Numbered from the stretch's first letter, positions 16,861 through 26,932 are shown. The stretch: DNA of 64,000 nucleotides from Actinopolymorpha rutila (GCF_013407855.1 NZ_JACBZH010000001.1:5704001-5768000), one strand, 5' to 3'. Notes: generated by a model from the sequence alone, not told the origin. Numbers and translations: made by a program.

Positions 16861-18231
16861 TCATACTCCAACCGCCTGAGGGCAGGTCGGTCGGTAGTGA
16901 CCGATCTCGCGACAGTGACCGCACCGGCGCTTGGCCGCTGTCCGTACAGCAGGTGGCTGCTGAACCGCGACGGTTGTGGACCTGCCCGCCGCCATGACCG
17001 GAACGGCCACTGCAGCAGCGTCGGTGGGCTGCAGGTCGTCGAAGTAGTCGGGCACACCGAGCACCTTCGCGGTGGCGTTGAGGTCACGCAGCTCAGCCGC
17101 GGTGAGGACCTCGTCCTCCAGCGCCGCCTCACGCATGCCCTCCAGGAAACGCTCGTTCAGTGCCGCGACCTGTGCCGCACCGAAGCCGGCCACACCGGCC
17201 AGACGCGCAAGGGACTTCGCCTCGTCCCCGATGATCTTCCCGTCCTCGAGCACCACCGACAGCGCGTCCAGATACGCCGCAGCGTCAGGCTCCATCACCT
17301 CCGCACCGCTCAAGGGCAGCCGCGCGACCAGCGAAGCCATCCAACCGTCGGTCCCCTTCCGCATCGCCACCGCACGGGTCCGAGGACGGACCAGCCCGGT
17401 GGGCCACCGCACCAGGTGCCCCCCGGCCGCCGGCGCGCACCCGTAACAGATCGGGGCGCCGTGACGGGCCAGCATTTGCGGCAGCAGGGCCGCGACCGCG
17501 CGAACATCCCCGAGTGCGGCGTGCGCGTCAACCAGAGGGATGCCCGCGTGACGGGCGAGGGTGGCGAGCTTGTGGTTCGGAGTGTCGAACGTCCGCTGAG
17601 CCAACCACAACGTGCACAGCGCCGGGAACTGCGGCGCCTCCACACCCGCGCGAGCGAACTCCGCAGCAAGGAAACGCTCCTCGAACGACGCGTTGTGCGC
17701 GACGACCACCGCGCCGTCGAGCCGGGCCAGGATGTCCCCGGCAACATCAGCAAACACCGGGGCGTCGCGAACAGCCTCGTTGCTGATCCCGTGCACGAAC
17801 ACCGGCCCGGTGTCGCGACCCTGCGGGTTCAACAGCGTGGCGTACTCATCCAGAATCCGACCCGACGCGTCGACCCGTGCGATCGCGATCTCGATCACCC
17901 GGTCGCCTCGCTCCGGGGAGAACCCAGTGGTCTCCACGTCGATCACGGCGTACACGCCGTCGTGCCGATACACCGCCTTGCCGGCCGCACCCCCGTACAC
18001 GAACAGCGAACCCCGCGCAGCCGGCTTGGCATACGCCTCAGTCCCCCTGCCAGTGGCGCGCGGACTCCGCTCCGCGGGCAGTGCAGGTCGCCGAGCCGCA
18101 CGTAGCGCGTGCCGGCCGACCTCCCCGCCCTCGCGGGTCGACCGAATTTCCGGCCTAGCCTTCGCGGCGTGCCTCCGCCAGAGCCAACAGCCAAGGCCAA
18201 GCAGCACCAGCAGACCAACTATTACTTCCAC
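16861..18231 (-). CDS. Membrane-anchored DEDDh exonuclease with TerB-like region and CCHC zinc knuckle
   Basis: 456 aa. An N-terminal TM (1-18) is followed by a basic linker. A DnaQ-like exonuclease spans about 92-255: Asp98 and Glu100 (VIDVETTG), HNASFEERFL where Glu184 replaces the usual Asp, and His237/Asp242 (DAHAALGD). A helical acidic region (about 325-400, VLEDGKIIGDEAKSLARL) resembles TerB-like domains. The last 20 residues hold a CX2CX4HX4C zinc knuckle (C437, C440, H445, C450), unusual in bacteria. Predicted 3'-5' exonuclease on DNA or RNA at the membrane. GTG start with GGGGGA upstream. Confidence 0.75.
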   Translation of the reverse strand: MEVIVGLLVLLGLGCWLWRRHAAKARPEIRSTREGGEVGRHALRAARRPALPAERSPRATGRGTEAYAKPAARGSLFVYGGAAGKAVYRHDGVYAVIDVETTGFSPERGDRVIEIAIARVDASGRILDEYATLLNPQGRDTGPVFVHGISNEAVRDAPVFADVAGDILARLDGAVVVAHNASFEERFLAAEFARAGVEAPQFPALCTLWLAQRTFDTPNHKLATLARHAGIPLVDAHAALGDVRAVAALLPQMLARHGAPICYGCAPAAGGHLVRWPTGLVRPRTRAVAMRKGTDGWMASLVARLPLSGAEVMEPDAAAYLDALSVVLEDGKIIGDEAKSLARLAGVAGFGAAQVAALNERFLEGMREAALEDEVLTAAELRDLNATAKVLGVPDYFDDLQPTDAAAVAVPVMAAGRSTTVAVQQPPAVRTAAKRRCGHCREIGHYRPTCPQAVGV

Positions 18232-18531
18232 GCGTCCCCCACACCTGTTACGGCCAACCCGTCGGGCACGTACTCCATCGCGTCGCCATCAACCGGTCGT
18301 GAAATTCAGGTTCCCTGACGGCTACCTCGGCACTACTACGCGCCACAGTCGTGACCGGTTGCATGGTTCATCTAGCTGGGCCGAAGGCGCCTCGCCCAGC
18401 CGGACCTCCCCTCAGTGAGGGGTAGGGATCGCCGCGAGCAACAGTTCACAACCTGGTCCTGGGGCTTACAGGGCATTGGAAATCTCACACCTTTGGATGT
18501 GACAGGGCGGGGGGGAAACGGAGGTGGGAAA
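18232..18531. other. Intergenic between exonuclease and HelD genes, with short palindrome
   Basis: About 300 bp that should hold the exonuclease promoter and the end of the helD/BREX transcript. The palindrome CCCCTCAGTGAGGGG at 18408-18422 is perfect around one central base. It could be an operator or part of a terminator. Nothing else is recognised. Confidence 0.4.
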
Positions 18532-20835
18532 TTACTCGAAGCGATCGAAAAGATCTTCTTGGCTGACGCCGAGCTCGAGCCGGATCCTATTGATCACATC
18601 TGCCCAAAGCGGTTCGCCGACCGAGTGGCGTATATGCGCAGCGATGGTAACCGCGACAGCTTGACTGACTGTCTCAGCAATATTGAAGCCTACGCCGTCC
18701 TTCGACGAGTGGTCCGTGCGGACACGGGACGGTCCCGTCTCCGTTTCCGGGCGCTGCCTGGTTGGCGTCGGGCTTTCCTCCGGCGGTTCTTCGACTGTAC
18801 GGATAGCGGGCGCGTCAGCATCCGACACCTCGCCGCCAGTTGAGTCCACAGGGAGCGCCAATGCGGTGCGGCTGTATACGACCGACAGATAGCGGGTTGT
18901 TCTGGTCAGCGCCACGTAGAGCATGCGATGACCCCGTTCGTACTCCGCGACAATTGATTCCGGTTCGACCACGACTACGGCGTCGAACTCCAAGCCTTTT
19001 GCTTCGACCGGACGAGCGAGGTTGATGGAGGCGCCGAGCTTCCCACTACCGACGTCGCTGTACGCTACCCCGGCCCGGCTCAGCGAGTCCTCAACATTCG
19101 CTCGGACAGCGTCAGGGCAGACGATTCCCACAAAGAGTCCTCGTCCGGCGTACTCCCGAGCGGTGACAACGGCCTGCCCAGCCACGTCCTCAGGGTCGAC
19201 GTGGGTGAGCTCGGGGTCGGCGGGGCCTCTTCGTACGACGCGAGGAGGGGTGATCTCGGGTGCAGCTATCGGCAGGAGCCACGCAGCAAGGGCGTAGACC
19301 TGTTCGGGTACCCGGTATCCCAGTGTGAGTTCTTCGACCCTAGACGGATGGCGGCGGACGAGCGTCTCCTCGATGTCCGTCCACGAATCTCGAGCCCAGG
19401 GGCCAGTCGACTGCGCCAGGTCTCCGACGACCGTGAGTGAGCCAGTCCTCGACCGTAGGCGGACCGATTGCAACTGCATGGGGGAAAGATCCTGCGCTTC
19501 GTCTATGACGATGTGACGAAACGTCGGGAAGCGGCCACTGATCATATAATCCGCTTGGTCAAGTAAGGCCACATCGGTATCGCTCCAACGCTCCTCAGAT
19601 ATTCGTTCTGACGGGGCGCGCAGAAGTCGACCTATGTCGCCCGCAGTGAAGTCGTCCCCGGCAGCCGCGACCAGGCGCTCTCGAGATCCGAGTAGCTCTC
19701 GTAGGAAGCTCTGCGGAGTAAGGGACGGCCACACCCGCTCGACGGCGGCCTCCAAGACGGTGGCGCTTACGCCGACTGTACTCCGCGTCCCTCGATGGAC
19801 CCGCTCCGAAAGCCAGGCACGAAACTGTCCACGACCGTCGTTGTAGGTCGCCGCCGCGAGGAACCGCGGAAGGACGCTCTGGACGGCGTTCCGTGTGAGC
19901 CGCTGTACCCCTACTCCCCGCCCGATATCCAACACCTCGGATCGCTCGGGGAACCTGACTCGCTGTTGTAGCGCACGCGTCAGAAGTCGACTCATCCGGG
20001 CCTCGCCTTTCAGGCGGGCGACCTCTGGGTCCTCAGCCAGTCCGGTACTCGCTTGGGGACCGAGCGACCTCAGGTCACGATGTTCTACGTCTGCATCGCC
20101 CAGTCCTGGCAGGACCGAGCGGATGTAACGCGTGAAGGTCGGGTTGGGACCCACTACGAGTACGTCAGAGGGAGCGATCTTGCCCTGGTAGTTGTAGAGG
20201 AGCCACGACACGCGGTGCAGGGCGATGGCCGTCTTGCCGGTTCCCGGCCCACCTTGGATGATGAGCAATTGTTCCAAGGGCGATCGGATCAACTCGTACT
20301 GAGCTGCATGAATGGTCTGCACGATGTCGCGCATCTCTCCGGTGCGCTGTGCATCGAGATCCCTCAGTACCGTGTCATCGATGCCCCATCGCTCAGTCCC
20401 CGAGAGATCCTCCACGCGCTGCGCGAGGTCGGCGAACAGCACGTCTTCATAGTCCAACACCTTGTTGGCTTGGGTCTTGAAGCTTCGCTTCAACCGAACG
20501 TCGCAAGGATCGTCATGGGTCGCTTTGTAATAGGGAACGGCGGCTGGCGACTGCCAGTTGATCACCAGGCAGTCGCGGTCTTCCGTGTTGATTAGGTGCT
20601 TGCCGACGTAGTAGGTATCGCCAGCTGAATCACCAAATCGGCCGAATGCCACCGAGTCTTCCGGCGCCCCTAGGGCATCGATCGCGCGCTCGGCTGCCCG
20701 CTTGACCTGCGCAGTACCTGATATTGGCCCCGCAGCGGCCATGGGCGCAGACCGAAGTACCTCCCGTTTGCGCTCTCGTTCGCCCCATGCCCGATCGAAG
20801 TACGCCTGCTCAAGTCGGAGCTCGGAGGAATCCAT
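18532..20835 (-). CDS. HelD-like superfamily 1 helicase / RNA polymerase recycling ATPase
   Basis: 767 aa from the ATG at 20835 (AGGGG 8 nt upstream). SF1 motifs: Walker A GGPGTGKTA (195-203), motif II DEAQDLSPMQ, and C-terminal VALTRTTRYL. The block DAQRTGEMRDIVQTI before Walker A is typical of HelD, which strips RNA polymerase from DNA; some homologues (HelR) protect against rifamycins. The N-terminal arm is short compared with B. subtilis HelD, and about 100 C-terminal residues include a Pro/Glu/Thr-rich linker. It starts only 18 nt after brxHI, on the same strand, so it is probably cotranscribed with BREX. Distinguishing it from a defence-specific UvrD-like helicase needs a phylogeny. Confidence 0.8.
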   Translation of the reverse strand: MDSSELRLEQAYFDRAWGERERKREVLRSAPMAAAGPISGTAQVKRAAERAIDALGAPEDSVAFGRFGDSAGDTYYVGKHLINTEDRDCLVINWQSPAAVPYYKATHDDPCDVRLKRSFKTQANKVLDYEDVLFADLAQRVEDLSGTERWGIDDTVLRDLDAQRTGEMRDIVQTIHAAQYELIRSPLEQLLIIQGGPGTGKTAIALHRVSWLLYNYQGKIAPSDVLVVGPNPTFTRYIRSVLPGLGDADVEHRDLRSLGPQASTGLAEDPEVARLKGEARMSRLLTRALQQRVRFPERSEVLDIGRGVGVQRLTRNAVQSVLPRFLAAATYNDGRGQFRAWLSERVHRGTRSTVGVSATVLEAAVERVWPSLTPQSFLRELLGSRERLVAAAGDDFTAGDIGRLLRAPSERISEERWSDTDVALLDQADYMISGRFPTFRHIVIDEAQDLSPMQLQSVRLRSRTGSLTVVGDLAQSTGPWARDSWTDIEETLVRRHPSRVEELTLGYRVPEQVYALAAWLLPIAAPEITPPRVVRRGPADPELTHVDPEDVAGQAVVTAREYAGRGLFVGIVCPDAVRANVEDSLSRAGVAYSDVGSGKLGASINLARPVEAKGLEFDAVVVVEPESIVAEYERGHRMLYVALTRTTRYLSVVYSRTALALPVDSTGGEVSDADAPAIRTVEEPPEESPTPTRQRPETETGPSRVRTDHSSKDGVGFNIAETVSQAVAVTIAAHIRHSVGEPLWADVINRIRLELGVSQEDLFDRFE

Positions 20836-20853
20836 GGTTGGCACCCCTAGTAG

Positions 20854-22950
20854 TTAAGGCTGAACTTCTCGGAGCACGCTTCCAAGCGCGTGCTGCAAAC
20901 CGAATTGGTCCTGCAATCGCTCACTCAGCGTGTCTTGCCCTAACTGAGTTGGGACCGCGGACGAGAACTTCAGGCCGTCGAGGGCTGCGTCGTCGACGTT
21001 GGGGCGGGCGTCGAGGAGGGCTTCACGTCGCTCGTCCAAGGCAGCTCGGAGGTCGGCGGCCCGCACGTACGGCTTGAGCCTCAGCCTTAGGTCCCCGACC
21101 GACGCCGTGCCGTCCAGCAAGTCGCCCAGGCCTTGAGTAAGCGCCGAGTTGGCGGTGAAGCCGGCGAAGGTCCACCACTGCACGGCCCGGGACGCATCGC
21201 TGACCACGTACGTCCGGTCGCCGGGGCTCACGAAGGCGTGGTCTTCGCGCAGGTCGACAAGGGCGTCCTGCGCTCGGCGGGAAAGGTGGACCCCGCCAGG
21301 CGAGGAACCGGCAGCGACATCGTGGTGCGCCCGGGCCAGCTCGTGGGACATCGTCCGCCCTCCCCCATTCCATCGTGAACGGCCACGCAGACCGGTCGCC
21401 TCCACGAAGACCCGCCACCTTCGCCAGTCGACGTGCTTCACGAGCCACGAGCGTCCGCCGAGCAGCACCAACCGTGGTCCGCCCTCGGGTCGCGCTACCA
21501 GGGATAGCGCGGACAGCGATCCCAGGACCTGCCGGCCGAACAGCACCTGGAGCAGCGGCTCGCTGGTGAAGGCGGACGTCAGCTCCAGGAAGTGCCGCCG
21601 CCCGTACTCCTGCTCCGCCTTCGGGCCGATCGACAACAGGCCGCCGTCGTCGACCACGAAGCCTTCGGCGACGAGATGGGCAAGCACCTTGTCAGCACCC
21701 GGTACGACCGCCAGCCCGTCAAGCCACTCCCACAGGTCGTGCTGAACGACCTGGCGCTCCTGAAGCATCAACCCGAGGATCTGCTGCGCCACGATGTGCA
21801 GCGGGAGGACGGGTGCGCGCACCGGCTCCACGTAGCCGCGGTCCCACAGCAACAGGATCGACGCAGCCTGCCACAGCGATTCCTGGCGGGTAGTGAGGAA
21901 GAGCATGTTCCGCGTCGTGCCGGGTCGCCGCCCAGTACGCCCCATCCGCTGAAGAAAAGCCGCGACGGTCGACGGCGCGTCGATCTGGATCACGCGATCG
22001 AGGTCACCGATGTCCACCCCGAGCTCGAGCGTCGACGTGGCGACGATGACGCAGTTGGACGCAGCAGCGAACCCCGCCTCGGACTGCCGCCGCTCCGCCG
22101 CGGACAGCGACGAGTGCGAGACGAACGTCTGCACGCCGTTGCGTCGAAGGGCGACCGCCAGGTCCTCGACCTGCGTCCTGGAATCGCAGAACACCAGCCG
22201 CTTCTCACCCTGGTGCAGGCGGGCGATCACGTGGGCCGCGTTCTGCACCGAGCCCACGTAGTCCAGCTCCACCTCCGGCACAGCATCAAGCCCAACAACA
22301 GGCGGGTTCACCACCCGCCGGACCGCCCGCGAGTCCTCCACGAACCAGTCCAGCAGCGCCTCAGGGTTGCCGACCGTCGCCGACAGTCCGACGCGTTGCA
22401 CGGGCCTTCCGGCGAGGCGGGTGAGCCGGGATAGGACCCCGAGCAGGTGCCAGCCGCGGTCGTCGCCACCGAACGCATGAAGCTCGTCGACAACGATCGT
22501 CCGCAGGTCGCCGAACAGCCACTGGTGATCCACCCGAGCAGACATCAGCATCGCTTCCAGCGACTCCGGCGTGGTCAGGAGAACATCGGGCGGGTCCTTG
22601 GCGATCCGCTGCCGAACCGAGTCCGGCACATCCCCATGCCACACCGCGGCGCGACGGCCGAGCCAGGCGGTCATGGCCGAGAGACGGGGTTCGAGGTCGT
22701 TGACCAGTGCGCGCAGCGGGCATACGTACAGAACGCTCAAGCCCCGCCAACCGCCGGCGGCCATCCGGGACAGCAGCGGCAACATCGCCGCCTCCGTCTT
22801 CCCACCGGCGGTAGGGGCAAGTAGCAACGCGTCATCACCCGAGAGGACCGGCGACACCGCGGCCTCCTGCAACGGCCGCAGCGACGACCATCCCAGGCTG
22901 TTCACGACGTGGTACTGAACGGCCGGGTGCAGGTCGTCGAAACCGCTCAC
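20854..22950 (-). CDS. brxHI: BREX type 2 Lhr-like helicase BrxHI
   Basis: 698 aa DExH superfamily 2 helicase. Walker A APTAGGKTEAA (45-55), motif II VVDELHAFGG, motif III GLSATVG, and in the second RecA domain LGVDIGDLD and motif VI QRMGRTGRR. The layout matches Lhr-like BrxHI helicases, the last gene of type 2 BREX operons. Its GTG start overlaps the brxD stop by 4 bp. It acts in the cytoplasm as an ATP-dependent helicase; its precise role in BREX is not established. Confidence 0.88.
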   Translation of the reverse strand: MSGFDDLHPAVQYHVVNSLGWSSLRPLQEAAVSPVLSGDDALLLAPTAGGKTEAAMLPLLSRMAAGGWRGLSVLYVCPLRALVNDLEPRLSAMTAWLGRRAAVWHGDVPDSVRQRIAKDPPDVLLTTPESLEAMLMSARVDHQWLFGDLRTIVVDELHAFGGDDRGWHLLGVLSRLTRLAGRPVQRVGLSATVGNPEALLDWFVEDSRAVRRVVNPPVVGLDAVPEVELDYVGSVQNAAHVIARLHQGEKRLVFCDSRTQVEDLAVALRRNGVQTFVSHSSLSAAERRQSEAGFAAASNCVIVATSTLELGVDIGDLDRVIQIDAPSTVAAFLQRMGRTGRRPGTTRNMLFLTTRQESLWQAASILLLWDRGYVEPVRAPVLPLHIVAQQILGLMLQERQVVQHDLWEWLDGLAVVPGADKVLAHLVAEGFVVDDGGLLSIGPKAEQEYGRRHFLELTSAFTSEPLLQVLFGRQVLGSLSALSLVARPEGGPRLVLLGGRSWLVKHVDWRRWRVFVEATGLRGRSRWNGGGRTMSHELARAHHDVAAGSSPGGVHLSRRAQDALVDLREDHAFVSPGDRTYVVSDASRAVQWWTFAGFTANSALTQGLGDLLDGTASVGDLRLRLKPYVRAADLRAALDERREALLDARPNVDDAALDGLKFSSAVPTQLGQDTLSERLQDQFGLQHALGSVLREVQP

Positions 22951-24275
22951 AGCCTCAGGTCGATCTCGTCGACGGACTCTGCGGAAGCCAGTGGCGGAGG
23001 TGTCGGCATGGTCGCCCGCTCGGCGTCGGTGAGCTCCTGGCCGGAGACCCGCACCGAGTAGTCCCGCCGGGGGTCGAACGAAACATGCTGGTCCACGCGA
23101 TCCAGCACGTCGACCAGCTTCTTGACGAAGATCCGGGGCGCCACGCCCACCTTGTCGCCGAAGTGGCCGGCAACAGCCCTGGCCAGGTCGGCGATATAGG
23201 CATCGTCGATCAGATCAGTGAGCCGGTCGCGGTGCGACGATTCCTGCACGTACAAACCCCGTACCCGAGACCCGAGTTCGAGCAAGGAGTCTTTGTCAAA
23301 GCCCGGTAGCCGGATCTGCACCGCCCGGGGATTGTCGAACGTCGGCTCGGTGGAGAAGTCCACGTGTAGCCGCTGGGCGAGCGGAGCGAGCCGTTGCATC
23401 CCCTGCGGCCCGTCGAAGAACGCCGGTGTACCGGTGATCACCAACATCAGCCCGGGAAAGCGCCCGGAGTCCACGTCGTCGACCAGCTGCCGCAGCGCGT
23501 TCAAAGCCTTGTCGCGTACGTCGGAACGGACCCGCTGGAGCGTCTCCACCTCGTCCAGGACGACGAGCAGCCCTGCGTGCCCGCTGTCGCGCAAGACTGC
23601 GAGCAGTCCCTGCAGGAACCCGAGCGCGCCGTCATGGTCCAGGTCGCCCCGTATCCCGGCAACCCGCTTGACCGACGCGCCCACGTGCGGCTGCCCGCCC
23701 AGCCAGGCCATCAGCCCCTCGGCCACCGCCACGTCGCCCGCGACACTCGCCCGCCGGTAGGCGCGCAGTGCGGCGGCGAACGACGGAGCGACCCGGCTGA
23801 CCGCGGCCAGCCGCTGTTCCAGCAGCTCCCCGACGCGTCGCTCCAGCTCGTCCTCGTCCACCTGACCTTCGGCGAGAACGTCCTCTTCGAGCGCGAAGAA
23901 CCACGAGTCGATGATCGGGCGCAGCGCGCTCGGGGTGAACTCGGCGGTGGCCAGGTGCTCGGTGAGCCGCCGGTAGACGGTCTCCAGCCGGTGCAGCGGG
24001 GTCTCGTTCTCCGAGATCTGCACCTCGGTGGTGGCGAGCCCGGCGCGCTTGGCGCGTTCGGCGAGCCAGCGGCTGAAGAACGTCTTGCCCGCGCCGTACT
24101 CGCCGCGCACTGCCTTGAAAACAGCCTGCCCGGAAGCGATACGGCCGAGCTCTTCACCCACTGCTGACTCGAAGCGCCCCAACCCGACCGCCAGGACGTC
24201 AAGCCCCTGTTGCGGGACCGTCCCACGGCGCAGCGCGTCGACCACCTCGCGCCGGCGCTGCTCGCTGATGCTCAC
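22947..24275 (-). CDS. brxD: BREX type 2 ATP-binding protein BrxD
   Basis: 442 aa P-loop ATPase. Walker A is GEYGAGKTFF (58-67) and Walker B VVLDEVETLQR (about 237). The N-terminus (RREVVDALRRGTVPQQGLD) is typical of BrxD, formerly DUF2791. The GTG start overlaps the pglZ stop by 4 bp, and its own stop overlaps brxHI. BrxD is a hallmark of BREX type 2 and 3 loci, and the pglW/pglY context makes this type 2. Confidence 0.9.
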   Translation of the reverse strand: MSISEQRRREVVDALRRGTVPQQGLDVLAVGLGRFESAVGEELGRIASGQAVFKAVRGEYGAGKTFFSRWLAERAKRAGLATTEVQISENETPLHRLETVYRRLTEHLATAEFTPSALRPIIDSWFFALEEDVLAEGQVDEDELERRVGELLEQRLAAVSRVAPSFAAALRAYRRASVAGDVAVAEGLMAWLGGQPHVGASVKRVAGIRGDLDHDGALGFLQGLLAVLRDSGHAGLLVVLDEVETLQRVRSDVRDKALNALRQLVDDVDSGRFPGLMLVITGTPAFFDGPQGMQRLAPLAQRLHVDFSTEPTFDNPRAVQIRLPGFDKDSLLELGSRVRGLYVQESSHRDRLTDLIDDAYIADLARAVAGHFGDKVGVAPRIFVKKLVDVLDRVDQHVSFDPRRDYSVRVSGQELTDAERATMPTPPPLASAESVDEIDLRL

Positions 24276-26932
24276 GCCTCTCCTGCCTGCGTCCTGAGAA
24301 GGGCCGCATTGAGTCGTACGGTGTCACCCTCGATTGTGAGTACCTCGTAACCGTCCAAGTTGACAACCCGCTGCGCGGCCGCGACCTGGTTGGCCACCCG
24401 CCCCTCCGGGATGTCCAGGGCCCGCGCTACCACGGCACGCGTGGCCGCGCCGCCGTGGTCGTCAAGGGCACGCAGCAACACTTCGAGGCGGTCGGCCGGC
24501 ATGCCACCGCGCCGGACCCGCTGCAGCTGCGCTGTGACCGCGCCGCTGGCGAGCACCCGGGTGATCCAGTTCTCGGCTGCCACCTCCTCGGCGCCGAAGA
24601 GCGCATCCTCGGCAGGTGCCGAAGCGGGAGTGGGGACCGAGGCCCCGCGGCGGCCGTTCTTCCGCTTCGACGGCGCACGCTCTACCGCCGGCGCCGCTTC
24701 CACCCCGGTCGCCGTGCCCACCCACCAGTCGGGCTGCGGATGATGCCGTACGCGCCAACCAGGCAGGTCCAGGCCCGTACGCGCCAGCAGCGCAAGCGGA
24801 ATAACGACCTCCTGGGCGCTCGCACCTCCGTGGTAGCCGTTGCGCTGTTTGGCATAGCGCAGCTTCTCGTTCCACGGCGCGACCACCCGGCCGCCACCGA
24901 GCAGCACCCGCGACCCGGCCAGTTCCACTTCGTCAACCTCGACTGGACGCGTGGACGTACGGAACCGCGCTCCCCCGCTGCTGTCGGACTCCAGCCGGGA
25001 CCCGCGTTCGTGGACATGGCCGTGGTCACTGACCAGCAGAACAACCCGGTCGGCGTCGTGGCCCGCGGTGAGCAACTCCACGAAACGGTCCACGGAGTCG
25101 GCGGTCCACGGCGTACGGCCACCCTTGTCGAGCGTGTCGTCCACCGTGTTGACTACCGCGCCCACCACCTTCGCGGTGCCGCTGATGGCCTCGCGTACTT
25201 CGGTCGACAGGGCGCTGCCGGCCTTCGCCGCTGTCAGGTTGCTCTTGTGGAACAGCGGCCATCCCCGCTCACCGAACGCGGCCCGCTCGGTAGCAGCCGA
25301 TCCGTCGATGAGACGGCCGGTCAGCAGGCTCGTCCGGGAGACGCGAGTGATGGACGGCAACACCGAGATGACCGGACGCTCGGGCGTCAACGTGTGCTCG
25401 GACCATCCACGGGTGGACAGGTCCTCCACGAGCTCGCGCGCCACACCGGTGGACAGGCCGTCCAGCACGAGCAACAGCACACGTTGCTGCTCGGCCAGCG
25501 GAAGTAGGACGTCGGTCAGGACGTCCTCGACCGGCAGCAGGTCCGTCAGCGTCGAGCCGGTACGTACGTGATCGGCAAGGAGGCGAGCGAAGCGTTCCTC
25601 GTGCTCCGCTCGGATCCCGTCGACAACCTCACACAGCGCGGCATACGCGTCGGCGACGGTCTGGTCGACGTCGCCCTCCCACACCCGGGCCCTCGCCACG
25701 TCTACCCAGGCATCGCCGCTCTGCTGGCGGCGCGCTGCCTCGGCCAGATCGGGCGCAAGCTTGGGCGGAGCGCTTCGCTGCAAGACGACCCAGCGCACCA
25801 GCCGGGCGGCCATGGCCGCCCGCCGGCACCGTTCGGCGTGATCGCCCACCAGTGCGTGGGAGAGAACGTCGCCGAGCGCTCCTTCCATCGGCCCCAGGTG
25901 CGCGGGCGAGAGCGATCGCTTACGAAGCAGCCGGGCGATCTCGGCTCCCAGCCGGCCGATGCGCTGGCCCAGCCCGACCTCGAGAATGACACTCGCGTAC
26001 GCCAGTCCTGTGGCGTTCTGCTCGGCGAGGATCTCCTCGGCCTGGTGAGTCACCTTGCCCACTCCGGCCCGGCCACCCGCTGTCAACCGCCGCTGGACAA
26101 GCGCGTCGGCTGCCTTGCCCCATTCACGGGCCACCTCGTCGGCCAGCGCTCCCCCGGCGGTGCGGGTCTCCAGCATCGTGCGGGGAACCTTGCCATCGTT
26201 CAGCACACGCGGCTGCGTCAGCGCGGACAGGACGAGGCCCACCGCCACGGTGTCCTCGCCGTGCTCACCGGACATGCAGCGCACCACTGCGTCGATGACC
26301 CGGCCGTCCCGGCTGCGCCCGACCAGCCACTCCGACAGGCCGGCTCGCACTGGTTTCTCGACCGCCCGCCACCTGTCGATGTGCGCGGGATCGAGCGTCC
26401 ACTGCAGCAGGGCGGCGAGGTCCAGGTCGGCCCGGCCCAGACCTGCCAGGCGGTGGCACAGCTCCGAGAGGGCGGTCTCCTTGTCCAGGTAGCCGCTTCG
26501 TACGGGCTCGTATCCCTCGCTTGGCGCGTACTTCAGCAGGGCGTCCACGGCCCAGGTCATCCGGGTGAGTTCCGGGGCGATCTCACGGCAGCGGAACAGG
26601 CTGGTCAGCTGGTACCACCGGTCGAGCGGCAGCACCCGCTGCCCGGCAATCCGGGCGCGGATGCTGTCGCCGAGCTCGGCGCTCTCCTGGTCGGTGAGGA
26701 GTACGAGCAGATCGGACTCCGGCAGCTCCTCCAGCTGGTCCAGAGCGTCCCGGATGGCCAGAGTGGAGACGCACGGGCGTACGACGATGCCCCGCCCGCC
26801 GGACAGCTCCACCCGCTCGTCGTGGCTCCACGACGGGCTGGCGAGCAACGCGACCACGCGAGCCGTACTGTCCGCCTTGAGGACGTCGACGACCTTGGAG
26901 CGCACCAGGGCCGGTGTGGCGAGGAGGCTCAC
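24272..26932 (-). CDS. pglZ: BREX type 2 alkaline-phosphatase-fold protein PglZ
   Basis: 886 aa from a GTG at 26932 that overlaps the pglY stop by 4 bp; a longer open frame upstream runs within pglY and is rejected. The PglZ domain has the alkaline-phosphatase superfamily metal motifs: LLVLDGLS (about 485), SRTSLLTG, VSDHGHVHERG (about 633) and GYHGGAS. PglZ is the shared core component of all BREX types, required for phage exclusion. In the S. coelicolor Pgl system it also curbs PglX toxicity. The last 180 residues have a basic linker and a winged-helix-like end. Confidence 0.93.
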   Translation of the reverse strand: MSLLATPALVRSKVVDVLKADSTARVVALLASPSWSHDERVELSGGRGIVVRPCVSTLAIRDALDQLEELPESDLLVLLTDQESAELGDSIRARIAGQRVLPLDRWYQLTSLFRCREIAPELTRMTWAVDALLKYAPSEGYEPVRSGYLDKETALSELCHRLAGLGRADLDLAALLQWTLDPAHIDRWRAVEKPVRAGLSEWLVGRSRDGRVIDAVVRCMSGEHGEDTVAVGLVLSALTQPRVLNDGKVPRTMLETRTAGGALADEVAREWGKAADALVQRRLTAGGRAGVGKVTHQAEEILAEQNATGLAYASVILEVGLGQRIGRLGAEIARLLRKRSLSPAHLGPMEGALGDVLSHALVGDHAERCRRAAMAARLVRWVVLQRSAPPKLAPDLAEAARRQQSGDAWVDVARARVWEGDVDQTVADAYAALCEVVDGIRAEHEERFARLLADHVRTGSTLTDLLPVEDVLTDVLLPLAEQQRVLLLVLDGLSTGVARELVEDLSTRGWSEHTLTPERPVISVLPSITRVSRTSLLTGRLIDGSAATERAAFGERGWPLFHKSNLTAAKAGSALSTEVREAISGTAKVVGAVVNTVDDTLDKGGRTPWTADSVDRFVELLTAGHDADRVVLLVSDHGHVHERGSRLESDSSGGARFRTSTRPVEVDEVELAGSRVLLGGGRVVAPWNEKLRYAKQRNGYHGGASAQEVVIPLALLARTGLDLPGWRVRHHPQPDWWVGTATGVEAAPAVERAPSKRKNGRRGASVPTPASAPAEDALFGAEEVAAENWITRVLASGAVTAQLQRVRRGGMPADRLEVLLRALDDHGGAATRAVVARALDIPEGRVANQVAAAQRVVNLDGYEVLTIEGDTVRLNAALLRTQAGEA

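Noticed and set aside
18532..20835. Generic UvrD/Rep helicase or Gabija GajB-like protein
   Set aside because: Sequence around Walker A (DAQRTGEMRDIVQTI ... GGPGTGKTAIALHR, in part) matches HelD, and no GajA-like nuclease is adjacent.
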